From Priestia filamentosa (GTDB taxonomy: Bacteria; Bacillota; Bacilli; Bacillales; Bacillaceae_H), in NCBI RefSeq assembly GCF_900177535.1, contig NZ_FXAJ01000008.1, positions 1-64,000 of the forward strand: a stretch of 64,000 nt of DNA. Direction: 5' to 3'. Numbering within the stretch: the stretch's first letter is position 1; the number at the start of each line of letters is the position of its first letter. Shown piece after piece: positions 33,546 to 41,888 of this stretch. The translations under genes and the position numbers were made by a program. Below the pieces are notes generated by a model. The model did not search any database. It had not been told where the DNA came from and saw nothing but the letters and a program-made list of their open reading frames with translations.

Positions 33546-33617
33546 GGCCCGTTGGTCAAGCGGTTAAGACACCGCCCTTTCACGGCGGTAACACGGGTTC
33601 GAATCCCGTACGGGTCA
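33546..33617 (+). tRNA. tRNA-Glu (UUC)
   Basis: Full cloverleaf: acceptor GGCCCGT pairs ACGGGTC with one G-U; anticodon arm CCGCC-CTTTCAC-GGCGG gives TTC; T-arm ACGGG-TTCGAAT-CCCGT. Discriminator A at 33617, CCA not encoded. Very close to B. subtilis tRNA-Glu. Confidence 0.96.
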
Positions 33618-33646
33618 TCTTTATAATACATACTTTAACACGGTTT

Positions 33647-33722
33647 GGTCCCGTGGTGTAGCGGTTAACATGCCTGCCTGTCACGCAGGAGATCGCGGGT
33701 TCGATTCCCGTCGGGACCGCCA
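33647..33722 (+). tRNA. tRNA-Asp (GUC)
   Basis: Acceptor GGTCCCG pairs CGGGACC; anticodon arm CCTGC-CTGTCAC-GCAGG gives GTC; T-arm GCGGG-TTCGATT-CCCGT. Discriminator G and encoded CCA at 33720-33722. Confidence 0.96.
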
Positions 33723-33723
33723 T

Positions 33724-33796
33724 GGCTCAGTAGCTCAGTTGGTAGAGCAATGGACTGAAAATCCATGTGTCGGCGGTTCGATTCCGTCCTGAGCCA
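33724..33796 (+). tRNA. tRNA-Phe (GAA)
   Basis: Acceptor GGCTCAG pairs CTGAGCC; D-arm GCTCAGTTGGTAGAGC; anticodon stem TGGA-CTGAAAA-TCCA gives GAA. Discriminator A at 33796, no encoded CCA. It begins one nt after tRNA-Asp, so the three tRNAs form one transcript. Confidence 0.96.
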
Positions 33797-33802
33797 CTTC
33801 TA

Positions 33803-33830
33803 AAACACGACAAATATTGTCGTGTTTTTT
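33803..33830 (+). terminator. Terminator of the tRNA cluster
   Basis: Perfect stem AAACACGACAA / TTGTCGTGTTT with a 3-nt loop followed by T. Confidence 0.9.
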
Positions 33831-34204
33831 GTATGGGAAAAAGACTTTTCACATGTGACAAAAGTAATACAAATGAATTACAAATTTTCCTTTATCAATG
33901 ATATATTTTTTAAGGTATGATACATTAATGAAGTTGGAAAAAATGCCTTTTTATATTTTAAGTAACTAAATTTCTCTTTCTTAGAGGGAGAAGGATGTTA
34001 AAGGCATCCAGAATTTATTTTTCATGATATATACAATAGAGATGAATATAGCAAAATAAAAGCCTCTAGCTCTGTCTAGAGGCTTTCCTGTAGTGGAAAT
34101 GAGCAATATAGACCAAACTATATTAGAATGTTAAAGTGTGTATGCAGTATAATAAAGGTACGATGTATTCGTATGATTTTATGCAATTAAAGGAGCCGGA
34201 TAAA
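33831..34204 (+). promoter_or_regulatory. walRK leader: candidate promoter and hairpin
   Basis: About 370 nt without a gene. A candidate promoter has -35 TTATCA (33892-33897), -10 TATGAT (33916-33921), 18-nt spacer. Between it and walR lies an 11-bp perfect hairpin AAAGCCTCTAG (34059-34069) / CTAGAGGCTTT (34076-34086) without a proper U-run. A second TATAAT at 34148-34153 lacks a good -35. The long leader with a hairpin may modulate walRK expression, but this is only a structural observation. Confidence 0.4.
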
Positions 34205-34906
34205 ATGGATAAACGTATTCTAGTCGTTGATGACGAGAAACCAATCGCGGATATTTTAAAATTTAACCTACAAAAAGAAGGATATGAAGTTCACTGCGCT
34301 TACGATGGAGTAGAAGCATTAGAAAAAGTAGAAGAAGTGCAGCCAGAACTTGTTTTATTAGATATTATGCTTCCTCAAAAAGATGGGATGGAAGTCTGCC
34401 GAGAGATTCGCAAAAAATATGAAATGCCTATTATTATGCTAACAGCTAAAGATTCAGAAATTGATAAAGTATTAGGTCTTGAGCTAGGAGCAGATGACTA
34501 TGTCACAAAACCATTTAGCACAAGGGAATTAATTGCTCGAGTAAAAGCAAATCTGCGCCGTCATCAAGCAGTAGCTTCTGAAGCAGGGCAACAAAATGAA
34601 ATTCAGATTGGCTCTTTAGTGATCCATCCTGATGCATATATTGTATCTAAACGTGGAGAGCTTATTGAACTAACTCATCGTGAGTTTGAGCTCCTACATT
34701 ATTTAGCTAAACATATTGGACAAGTTATGACTCGTGAACATTTATTGCAAACAGTGTGGGGTTATGACTATTTTGGAGACGTACGTACTGTTGACGTAAC
34801 AGTTCGCCGTTTACGTGAGAAAATTGAAGACAACCCAAGTCATCCAACTTGGATTGTAACACGAAGAGGTGTGGGGTACTATCTCCGTAATCCAGAGCAG
34901 GAGTAG
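34205..34906 (+). CDS. walR: Response regulator WalR (YycF)
   Basis: Essential OmpR-family regulator of cell-wall hydrolase genes. The receiver domain (1-120) has acidic pocket DDE at 9-11, phosphoacceptor Asp53 in LLDIMLP, and Lys in VTKPFS. The winged helix begins near 135 with [34 protein letters not shown] and ends [24 protein letters not shown]. 233 residues. ATG 34205 ([11 protein letters not shown]) with AAGGAG 8 nt upstream is preferred over the longer frame at 34136. Confidence 0.97.
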   Translation: MDKRILVVDDEKPIADILKFNLQKEGYEVHCAYDGVEALEKVEEVQPELVLLDIMLPQKDGMEVCREIRKKYEMPIIMLTAKDSEIDKVLGLELGADDYVTKPFSTRELIARVKANLRRHQAVASEAGQQNEIQIGSLVIHPDAYIVSKRGELIELTHREFELLHYLAKHIGQVMTREHLLQTVWGYDYFGDVRTVDVTVRRLREKIEDNPSHPTWIVTRRGVGYYLRNPEQE

Positions 34907-34911
34907 TAGAA

Positions 34912-36732
34912 ATGAAAAAGGTTAGATTCTTTCAATCGATTCATTTTAAGTTTGTGTTAATTTATATTTTACTTATTTTAATTGCCACCCAAATTATTGG
35001 GGCCTATTTTGTCCAAAAGCAGGAAGAGAATAATATTACAAACTTTAGTAATTCAATTAATGAACGTGTAGATGTTTTAGCATATAGTGTGGAAAAAGAA
35101 ATGACTGAAAAAAGAGATGAAGGGGATCCAACTCTGGAAGATGAGATTGCCAAACTTCTCAATGATTTTAAATCTCAGGATATTAATGAGATTAGTGTGG
35201 TGGATAAAAATCATCAAGTTCTTGCAGTATCCAATTATGATACTAAAAGTGCCATTGGTAAAAAATCCGTCACGGATCCTTTGAACAAAGCGTTATCAGG
35301 CGGTACTTATAATAATATGATGGTGAATGAGAAAGGCGAGAGAGTGAGAGTTGTAGCTGTTCCGATCAATTCTAGTGAAGGAACAGTTGGAGCTATCTAT
35401 CTTGAGGCTTCAATGGAATCTCTTTACGAGCAAATGAAACAAGTGAACGCTATTTTTGCAAAAGGAACGCTTCTTTCTCTTTTACTAACAGCTATTTTGG
35501 GAATTCTTTTAGCTCGTACCATTACAAGACCAATGTCCGATATGCGCCGCCAAGCACTTGAAATGGCGAAAGGAAACTTCTCACGTAAAGTAAAAGTGTA
35601 TGGCTATGATGAAATCGGTCAGCTGGCCATTACATTTAACAATTTGACGAGAAAACTTCAAGAAGCACAAGCAACAACAGAAGGGGAGCGCCGGAAGCTT
35701 GCTTCTGTATTAACAAATATGACAGATGGAGTCATTGCAACAGACCGAAAAGGTCGCGTTATTTTAATTAATGAGCCTGCTGGACAAATGCTAGATGTTT
35801 CACGTGAAACTGTTCTTTCAGAATCTATCTTGAGGTTGTTAAATATTGAAAAAGAATACACGTTTGATACGTTATTGGAAGAGCAAAATTCACTTATTTT
35901 AGAGTTTGATAAATACGATGAGCCATATATTCTAAGAGCTACTGTGTCTCCTATTCAGAAAGAAACAGGATTTATTAATGGAATTATCGTTGTGCTTCAT
36001 GATATTACAGAGCAAGAAAAAATTGATCGCGAACGTCGTGAATTCGTTGCGAACGTTTCACATGAGCTCCGCACACCGCTTACAACGATGCGTAGCTATT
36101 TAGAAGCTCTTGCAGAAGGAGCATGGCAAGATAAAGAGATTGCACCGCGTTTTCTAGACGTTACGCAAACAGAAACAGAGCGGATGATTCGACTTGTTAA
36201 TGATTTGCTTCAGCTATCAAGAATGGACAGCAGAGATTATCATTTGACAAAGTCACAAGTGGATTTTATTGATTTCTATAACCATATTATTGATCGCTTT
36301 GATATGAGCAAAAGTCAAAATATCGAGTTTGTTCGCAAACTTCCAGAAGGACCAATCTCAATTCAATTTGATCAAGATAAAATTACACAAGTATTAGATA
36401 ATATTATTTCAAATGCAATTAAATATTCCCCTGAGGGCGGAAAAGTGACTTTCTCTGTTCAGCCTCAAGAGTTCTTCATTCTTGTTAGTGTGAAGGATGA
36501 AGGGATGGGAATTCCTCGTGAAAAAGTGAAAAAAATCTTTGAACGCTTTTACCGAGTAGATAAAGCGAGAACAAGACAACTTGGAGGAACAGGTCTTGGC
36601 TTAGCCATTGCCCGGGAAATGATTGAAGCTCATAAAGGTGAAATTTGGGCTGAAAGTAAAGAAGGAAAAGGCACAACCATTCACTTTACGCTTCCCTTAC
36701 AAGTAGAACAAGACGAGGATGAATGGATATGA
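34912..36732 (+). CDS. walK: Sensor histidine kinase WalK (YycG)
   Basis: 606-residue kinase partner of WalR at the septum. TM1 is at about 11-31, an extracytoplasmic Cache-like domain extends to about 180, TM2 to about 203, then HAMP, PAS (LTNMTDGVIATDRKGRVILIN), the HisKA box FVANVSHELRTPLTT with His384, and HATPase motifs NIISNAIKYSPEGG, DEGMGIP and RQLGGTGLGLAIA. It is the second gene of walRKHIJ. The coding sequence contains a near-perfect parS and a near-perfect Noc site (listed separately). Confidence 0.97.
   Translation: MKKVRFFQSIHFKFVLIYILLILIATQIIGAYFVQKQEENNITNFSNSINERVDVLAYSVEKEMTEKRDEGDPTLEDEIAKLLNDFKSQDINEISVVDKNHQVLAVSNYDTKSAIGKKSVTDPLNKALSGGTYNNMMVNEKGERVRVVAVPINSSEGTVGAIYLEASMESLYEQMKQVNAIFAKGTLLSLLLTAILGILLARTITRPMSDMRRQALEMAKGNFSRKVKVYGYDEIGQLAITFNNLTRKLQEAQATTEGERRKLASVLTNMTDGVIATDRKGRVILINEPAGQMLDVSRETVLSESILRLLNIEKEYTFDTLLEEQNSLILEFDKYDEPYILRATVSPIQKETGFINGIIVVLHDITEQEKIDRERREFVANVSHELRTPLTTMRSYLEALAEGAWQDKEIAPRFLDVTQTETERMIRLVNDLLQLSRMDSRDYHLTKSQVDFIDFYNHIIDRFDMSKSQNIEFVRKLPEGPISIQFDQDKITQVLDNIISNAIKYSPEGGKVTFSVQPQEFFILVSVKDEGMGIPREKVKKIFERFYRVDKARTRQLGGTGLGLAIAREMIEAHKGEIWAESKEGKGTTIHFTLPLQVEQDEDEWI
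35796..35811. promoter_or_regulatory. parS: parS centromere site inside walK
   Basis: TGTTTCACGTGAAACT matches 15 of 16 positions of the Bacillus parS consensus TGTTNCACGTGAAACA, with the last base differing. It lies 25 kb from the oriC core in the PAS-coding part of walK, within the origin-proximal zone where Spo0J sites cluster in B. subtilis. Overlap with a conserved reading frame does not by itself demand this palindrome. Confidence 0.85.
36607..36620. promoter_or_regulatory. Noc-binding site (NBS) candidate in walK
   Basis: ATTGCCCGGGAAAT matches 13 of 14 positions of the NBS consensus ATTTCCCGGGAAAT. It encodes AIAREM of the conserved WalK ATP-lid region, so codon constraint (GCC CGG GAA) could create it by chance, but CGG is otherwise an uncommon arginine codon in this gene. 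Confidence 0.55.
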
Positions 36733-38072
36733 GATATGAAAATATCAAAACCGTAGTACTGTCATGTTTAATTTTAGTTAGCCTTATTTTAACGTGGACG
36801 TTATGGACCTACACGCCTACATATAAAAAGATGGATAATTCACCTTATGTAGACGATGTGAAAATCGGCAAAACTAAGATGTTAGAAGACCATATTCAGC
36901 CATCTTTAATTTTAGCTCACTTTGCTTCTGCTCATAAGGGACTTCTCAATAAAGATATGGATACATGGACAAATGAGATGAAGAAATGGTCTATTTCTGA
37001 TGTGGTTCGTATTTCGAATACTTCTTTTGAGCGTCCAGAGGATTTCTATAATTTTGTACATGGAAATCAGACAATGGAAATTCTTTATCCTACAGAGATG
37101 CCATTATCAACTTTTCAAAGTATGTATGAAGTAAAAGGGACAATGCCATCGGGGGCATTTGACCGAATCATTCTTAAGCCAGGTCAAGCAGACAATGTCT
37201 CACAGTCTGTGCGTATCTATTTTGTTAATTACGAAACAGAAGAGATTTACGAGGCGAATATAAAGGGATTTAATGAAGCTGCATGGGAGAAACATTATAA
37301 AGACATACAAAGTAATGGACAGGATTATATAGCATTTAAAAGAGAAGATAAATCAGTCCTTTTCTTACCAGAGCAACCAACCCCACTTCAACAAAAAAGT
37401 TATAAACAAGAAATGATTTCATCTGATAAGTTTCGCAATGCATTGTTTGATAATATGAAAATCGTTGAAGAAAATGAGCTTTCAGGTCAAACTGTTTATA
37501 ACGATTCAAAGCGAATGTTGGAATTGTCCAAAACAAAACCATTGATGGCATACACAAACTATGAAGATGCGGACCAAAATGTAGGCATAGATAAAGAGGG
37601 AGCGATAAAAAGATCATTTGACTTTGTGAACGCTCATGCAGGGTGGACAGATCCATATTATTTAACAGAATGGGATAGTACTGTTCCAGCTCAGAGTGTA
37701 ACATTCCAGCTTCATGAAGATTATTATCCTGTTTTTAATGATGATGATTTATCGAAGGTTACGTTACAATCTTCAGGACAAAATATCTCTGATTATAAAC
37801 GTCCAACCTTTCAATTAGGGAAACTTTCAGATGAGTATGGAAAAAAGATTAAATTACCATCTGGTGAAGATGTTATAAAAGAAATTAAAGCAAGAGAAGA
37901 CTTTGATGACAGCAAATTAAAAAATATTGTAGTAGGCTATGAGCTGCAAACAGAGAAAGATTTTACAAATGTAATTACGCTCAAGCCATATTGGTTTTAT
38001 AAGTATGATGGAATATGGTACAAAATTGTAGATAAAGCAGAGCAAGGAGGAGATAAGGATGGATTGGAATAA
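36729..38072 (+). CDS. walH: WalRK regulatory protein WalH (YycH)
   Basis: Membrane-anchored extracytoplasmic protein that, with WalI, modulates WalK. One N-terminal TM segment (about 9-27, TVVLSCLILVSLILTWTLW) is followed by a roughly 420-residue outer domain typical of YycH. ATG 36729 overlaps the walK TGA (ATGA) and is 9 nt from GAGGAT; an in-frame ATG at 36723 is too close. 447 residues. It overlaps walI by 14 nt. Confidence 0.92.
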   Translation: MRYENIKTVVLSCLILVSLILTWTLWTYTPTYKKMDNSPYVDDVKIGKTKMLEDHIQPSLILAHFASAHKGLLNKDMDTWTNEMKKWSISDVVRISNTSFERPEDFYNFVHGNQTMEILYPTEMPLSTFQSMYEVKGTMPSGAFDRIILKPGQADNVSQSVRIYFVNYETEEIYEANIKGFNEAAWEKHYKDIQSNGQDYIAFKREDKSVLFLPEQPTPLQQKSYKQEMISSDKFRNALFDNMKIVEENELSGQTVYNDSKRMLELSKTKPLMAYTNYEDADQNVGIDKEGAIKRSFDFVNAHAGWTDPYYLTEWDSTVPAQSVTFQLHEDYYPVFNDDDLSKVTLQSSGQNISDYKRPTFQLGKLSDEYGKKIKLPSGEDVIKEIKAREDFDDSKLKNIVVGYELQTEKDFTNVITLKPYWFYKYDGIWYKIVDKAEQGGDKDGLE

Positions 38073-38823
38073 GACGAAAACGATTTTTATCGTTATCTTC
38101 TTTATCCTGGACCTTTTTCTTGCTCGTCAATTTATGGTTAAAAGGGAAGCTAACCAGCTTGATGTGATTTCAGAACGTACAGGTGAAGAATTATTACAAG
38201 ATGCTAATATTACGTTTAAAGAGTCCCCAATCAGTAATCAGCAGGCAGGATATATTAAAGCGTATGTTCATACATTTACGGAAAAAGAAACGAGTAGTTT
38301 AAAAGAGCAAAAGGTTGAGGTTCAGGAAGATGGGAAAGAAATTCATGGAGAGTTCATAAAGCCAACTTCTTTACCTTCTTCTGATGAAGAGAACAAATTA
38401 GAAGACTTTGTGAAAAAGAACATGATAAATGGGGATCAGTATAAGCTAGTACAGATTGATAAAGATGGTGGGCAAATTACGTTTGCCCAGTTGTATAAAC
38501 AAAAGCCTGTTTATGATAACACTAAAACCTTTATTACCATTCAACTTAATGAAAAGAATGAAATGGTATCTTACAAACAAAGGATGCTAGAGCAGTTTGA
38601 ACAGAGAACAGAAACTGAAACTGTGAAAAGTCCAGTGAATGCTGTTACCGAACTGTATAATAGTAATAAAATTAATCAAGGTAGTAAAGTTAGCATGGAT
38701 TTAGGATATTATGCATATTTCCCACCTGCAACTGATTCACAAATCTTAGCCCCAACATGGCGAGTCACTGTGGATAAGGAAAAAGGTGAGGCTGAAGTGT
38801 ACTATGTGACAGCCCTTGATTAG
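38059..38823 (+). CDS. walI: WalRK regulatory protein WalI (YycI)
   Basis: 254-residue partner of WalH with an N-terminal TM segment (TIFIVIFFILDLFLARQFMV) and an outer YycI domain that structurally resembles the YycH C-terminal part. The Cys-free ectodomain ends VTVDKEKGEAEVYYVTA. ATG 38059 has AAGGAGG 10 nt upstream and overlaps walH, so the two are coupled. Confidence 0.92.
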   Translation: MDWNKTKTIFIVIFFILDLFLARQFMVKREANQLDVISERTGEELLQDANITFKESPISNQQAGYIKAYVHTFTEKETSSLKEQKVEVQEDGKEIHGEFIKPTSLPSSDEENKLEDFVKKNMINGDQYKLVQIDKDGGQITFAQLYKQKPVYDNTKTFITIQLNEKNEMVSYKQRMLEQFEQRTETETVKSPVNAVTELYNSNKINQGSKVSMDLGYYAYFPPATDSQILAPTWRVTVDKEKGEAEVYYVTALD

Positions 38824-38860
38824 AGAAAGACGTAATGGTTAAAAAAACGGAGTGAGAACG

Positions 38861-39664
38861 GTGAGTTTACAATTTAGTGTGCTAGCAAGTGGGAGTACAG
38901 GAAATGCTCTTTTTGTTGGCAATGGAAAAGAATCACTACTAGTTGACGCAGGACTTAGTGGCAAAAAAATGGAACAACTTTTTAAAGAGGTTGATCAATC
39001 AATTGAGAACTTATCAGGCATTTTAGTGACCCATGAGCATAGTGACCATATTAAAGGTCTAGGGGTGCTCGCGAGAAAATATAAACTGCCTCTTTACGCA
39101 AATGAAAAAACGTGGAAGGCAATGGAGCACTTAATTGGGACAGTTCCAACAGAGCAAAAGTTTTCATTTGAAATTGGAGATGTAAAAAGCTTTGGAGGAA
39201 TTGAAGTTGAATCATTTGGGGTTTCCCATGATGCCGCAGAGCCAATGTTTTACACGTTTCATAGTGAAGGAAAAAAGCTCACTCTTTTAACAGATACCGG
39301 ATATGTTAGCGATAGAATGAAAGGCATTGTTAGAAATAGCGATGCCTTCATTTTTGAGAGCAATCATGATGTTGAGATGCTTCGCATGGGACATTATCCG
39401 TGGAATATTAAGAGACGTATTTTGAGCGACCTTGGTCATGTATCAAATGAAGATGCAGCTATCGCTTTGTCAGAAGTGATTGGAGATCATACAAAATATA
39501 TTTACTTAGCTCATTTAAGTCAAGATAACAATATGAAAGAACTTGCCAGAATGACAGCAGAGCAAACATTAAAAGAAAAAGACCATGGGGTTGGCATTCA
39601 GTTCAACATCCATGATACTGATCCGAAAAAGCCAACACCTCTTATTGATCTTTCACACACGTAA
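38861..39664 (+). CDS. walJ: Metallo-beta-lactamase-fold hydrolase WalJ (YycJ)
   Basis: MBL-fold protein linked to the wal operon in Bacillota; relatives act as 5'-3' exonuclease in mismatch repair. Metal-binding motif [10 protein letters not shown], later TDTGYVSD and the HLSQDNN segment. [11 protein letters not shown] at the start is the family N-terminus. GTG 38861 ([11 protein letters not shown]) is chosen because AACGGAG lies 8 nt upstream; a GTG at 38852 overlaps it. 267 residues. Confidence 0.94.
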   Translation: MSLQFSVLASGSTGNALFVGNGKESLLVDAGLSGKKMEQLFKEVDQSIENLSGILVTHEHSDHIKGLGVLARKYKLPLYANEKTWKAMEHLIGTVPTEQKFSFEIGDVKSFGGIEVESFGVSHDAAEPMFYTFHSEGKKLTLLTDTGYVSDRMKGIVRNSDAFIFESNHDVEMLRMGHYPWNIKRRILSDLGHVSNEDAAIALSEVIGDHTKYIYLAHLSQDNNMKELARMTAEQTLKEKDHGVGIQFNIHDTDPKKPTPLIDLSHT

Positions 39665-39740
39665 ATCCCTCTAAATGAAGGATAGAAAAACTTCAAACAT
39701 CCATACTATAAAAGCATATGTCTAATGTGAGAAAGGATGA

Positions 39741-40928
39741 ATGTTTGAAGTGGGGCTTTACGATGAACGGAAAGGAAGAAAGAGAACTATATTTTTTACA
39801 GGTCTTATTGGTGCAATTATCGGTGCTATTCTTATCCTGCTTGCTCTTCCTGCCTTAGAGAGAAATGGCATTTTATCAAGCCGCACAGAGAGCAGTAATA
39901 AAGAGGGAAACAACATTTCAGAAGAGCGGTCTGTTTCGATTGATGTGACAACGGACATTACTGAAGCTGTTGATAAAGTATCTGATGCCGTTGTGGGGGT
40001 TGTGAACATCCAAAAGAGTGGTTTCTGGGAAGATGAGAGTGAATCATCTGAAGCTGGAACAGGTTCAGGAGTCCTTTATAAAAAGAGTGGAAATAAAGCA
40101 TATCTTGTCACCAATTATCATGTTATTGAAGGTGCAAATGAGATTGAAGTAAGTTTAAAAGATGGATCGCGTATTGCTGGAAAAGTACGTGGTGGAGATG
40201 ATTTAACAGATTTAGCGGTCATTGAAATTGATGGTAAGAATATTAAAACACTTGCTGAATTTGGAGACTCAGACCGTATTAAAACAGGAGAACCTGCAAT
40301 TGCAATTGGTAATCCTCTCGGTCTTCAGTTTGCAGGTTCTGTCACACAAGGAATTATCTCAGGCACAAACAGATTAATTCCTCAAGACTTAAACAATGAC
40401 GGAAATCCAGACTGGCAAGCAGAGGTTATTCAAACAGATGCAGCAATTAACCCTGGAAATAGCGGTGGAGCTCTTATTAATGTGGCAGGCAAAGTTATTG
40501 GTATCAACTCCATGAAAATTGCTCAAGATGCCGTTGAAGGAATTGGGTTGTCAATCCCGATTAATACAGCACGACCGTTTATTGAAGATCTTGAAAAAGA
40601 TGGAGAAGTTCATAGACCGTATATTGGCGTAAGTACTCTTTCACTATCACAAATTTCGGGTTATCATCTACAAGAAACGTTAAAGTTGCCAAAAAGCATT
40701 GTAGAGGGAGTAGCAGTGCTTCGCGTTTCCCGTCTTTCACCAGCAGCTAAAGCTGGAATAAAAGAATATGATGTGATTGTTGAAATTGAAGGTAAACGTG
40801 TACGAAACATCATTGATCTCCGCAAATACTTGTATCAAAAAGGAGTCAATGATACATTAGACATTACGTTTTATCGAAATGGAAAGAAGAAAAACGAAAC
40901 ATTAAAACTTGTGGAAGAACCAAAGTAA
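39741..40928 (+). CDS. htrC: Membrane-anchored HtrA-like serine protease HtrC (YyxA)
   Basis: Cell-surface quality-control protease. A TM anchor at about 17-41 (FFTGLIGAIIGAILILLALPAL) is followed by a trypsin-like domain with catalytic His in NYHV, Asp in DLTDLAV and Ser in NPGNSGGAL, then one PDZ domain from about 285 (VEGVAVLRVSRLSPAAKAGIKEYDVI). 395 residues from ATG 39741; the AAGGA Shine-Dalgarno is only 3-4 nt away, so GTG 39750 is an alternative start. It lies after walJ, the usual position. Confidence 0.93.
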   Translation: MFEVGLYDERKGRKRTIFFTGLIGAIIGAILILLALPALERNGILSSRTESSNKEGNNISEERSVSIDVTTDITEAVDKVSDAVVGVVNIQKSGFWEDESESSEAGTGSGVLYKKSGNKAYLVTNYHVIEGANEIEVSLKDGSRIAGKVRGGDDLTDLAVIEIDGKNIKTLAEFGDSDRIKTGEPAIAIGNPLGLQFAGSVTQGIISGTNRLIPQDLNNDGNPDWQAEVIQTDAAINPGNSGGALINVAGKVIGINSMKIAQDAVEGIGLSIPINTARPFIEDLEKDGEVHRPYIGVSTLSLSQISGYHLQETLKLPKSIVEGVAVLRVSRLSPAAKAGIKEYDVIVEIEGKRVRNIIDLRKYLYQKGVNDTLDITFYRNGKKKNETLKLVEEPK

Positions 40929-40957
40929 AACAGGAGAAATCTTTCTCCTGTTTTTAC
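40927..40957 (+). terminator. Intrinsic terminator after htrC
   Basis: Stem AAAACAGGAGAAA / TTTCTCCTGTTTT with a 2-nt loop overlapping the stop region, then T. It ends the wal-htrC transcript. Confidence 0.85.
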
Positions 40958-40967
40958 GTTAATAACT

Positions 40968-41252
40968 TGTGGATAACTCCAGAATTTTCTGTGTATTATT
41001 TTGTCCACAGGAAGAAGAAAACGTAAAGGAGAAAAAAATATGAAAGTGAATTGCTGCCTTGAGCACGTAGAGCTTGCGCTTGATATTATTGTTGATGAAA
41101 CAGAAGAAGCCCCAATTATGAAAGAGCTAGATAAAGAACTGTGTATAACTTGTGAATATTGCGAAAATAATGCTACATATATAGTGGGGAACGAGTGATC
41201 CTATACCATATATGCCACTCTTTGTGGATATGTGGATAATTTCTGTGTATAA
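40968..41252. other. Second DnaA-box cluster around the CxxH/CxxC gene
   Basis: Seven DnaA-box-like sequences in 285 bp. Perfect TGTGGATAA occurs at 40968-40976 and 41231-41239. One-mismatch boxes are at 41001-41009 (TTGTCCACA), 41140-41148 and 41244-41252 (TGTGTATAA), and 41223-41231 (TGTGGATAT, abutting a perfect box). A weaker one is near 40991. They flank and partly overlap a 52-codon gene just before rlmH, about 30 kb from oriC. Confidence 0.75.
41040..41198 (+). CDS. CxxH/CxxC small protein
   Basis: 52-residue protein, beginning MKVNCCLEHVELALDIIVDE and ending CITCEYCENNATYIVGNE. The CCLEH and CITCEYC clusters fit the CxxH/CxxC family (also known as BA5709-type) that sits between htrC and rlmH in Bacillus; zinc binding is likely, function unknown. 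AAAGGAG lies 8 nt before the ATG. Confidence 0.85.
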   Translation: MKVNCCLEHVELALDIIVDETEEAPIMKELDKELCITCEYCENNATYIVGNE

Positions 41253-41288
41253 CTTGTTTGTAAACTATTTACAGAGAGGAGAAAACCT

Positions 41289-41768
41289 GTGAATATTTCG
41301 ATTATTACAGTGGGAAAATTAAAAGAAAAATACTTAAAACAAGGTATTAATGAATACTTAAAACGCTTATCAGCTTATGCAAAGGTAGAAGTAGTTGAAC
41401 TTCCAGATGAGAAAGCACCTGAAAACCTTAGTGAGGTTGAAATGGAACAAGTGAAAGGAAAAGAAGGAGAGCGGATACTTGCTAAAATCTCACAAGATAC
41501 ACATGTCATTGCTCTCGCCATTGAAGGGAAAATGAAATCATCTGAACAGCTTGCAGATGATTTAGATAAGCTTGCTACATATGGAAAAAGCAAAATTGCT
41601 TTTGTTATTGGTGGATCACTAGGATTAAGCAGTGATGTAATGAAAAGAGCTAATGATACATTGTCATTTTCAAAAATGACTTTTCCACATCAGTTGATGA
41701 GATTAATTTTAGTGGAGCAGATTTATCGCGGATTTCGAATTAATCGAGGAGAACCGTATCATAAGTAA
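41289..41768 (+). CDS. rlmH: 23S rRNA (pseudouridine1915-N3)-methyltransferase RlmH
   Basis: SPOUT-class methyltransferase acting on helix 69 of 23S rRNA. 159 residues. [20 protein letters not shown] starts the fold; [10 protein letters not shown] is the SAM-binding knot loop; the C-terminus [20 protein letters not shown]...GEPYHK is universal. GTG start after GAGAGGAG. This is the orthologue of staphylococcal orfX, and its last 18 nt are an att-like sequence repeated twice downstream. Confidence 0.97.
   Translation: MNISIITVGKLKEKYLKQGINEYLKRLSAYAKVEVVELPDEKAPENLSEVEMEQVKGKEGERILAKISQDTHVIALAIEGKMKSSEQLADDLDKLATYGKSKIAFVIGGSLGLSSDVMKRANDTLSFSKMTFPHQLMRLILVEQIYRGFRINRGEPYHK
41751..41768 (+). 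repeat. att-like repeat 1 (rlmH 3' end)
   Basis: GAACCGTATCATAAGTAA, ending exactly with the rlmH stop codon. It differs at 2 of 18 positions from the SCC-type attachment core GAAGCATATCATAAGTAA used by staphylococcal cassettes, and shares the 12-mer TATCATAAGTAA with the two copies below. Confidence 0.8.
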
Positions 41769-41786
41769 CCGCTGATTTTTATGAAT

Positions 41787-41817
41787 AAAAGGTACCTCTA
41801 AAATAGAGGTACCTTTT
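41787..41817. terminator. Bidirectional terminator after rlmH
   Basis: 14-bp perfect stem AAAAGGTACCTCTA (41787-41800) / TAGAGGTACCTTTT (41804-41817) with a 3-nt loop. The T-run is the stem's own end. Confidence 0.8.
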
Positions 41818-41888
41818 AGCGTATTATTATTCTAATACAGTGACCTATGAAGGCTATTTTGTTGGGATTAACCAATCTTGGTAGCCTT

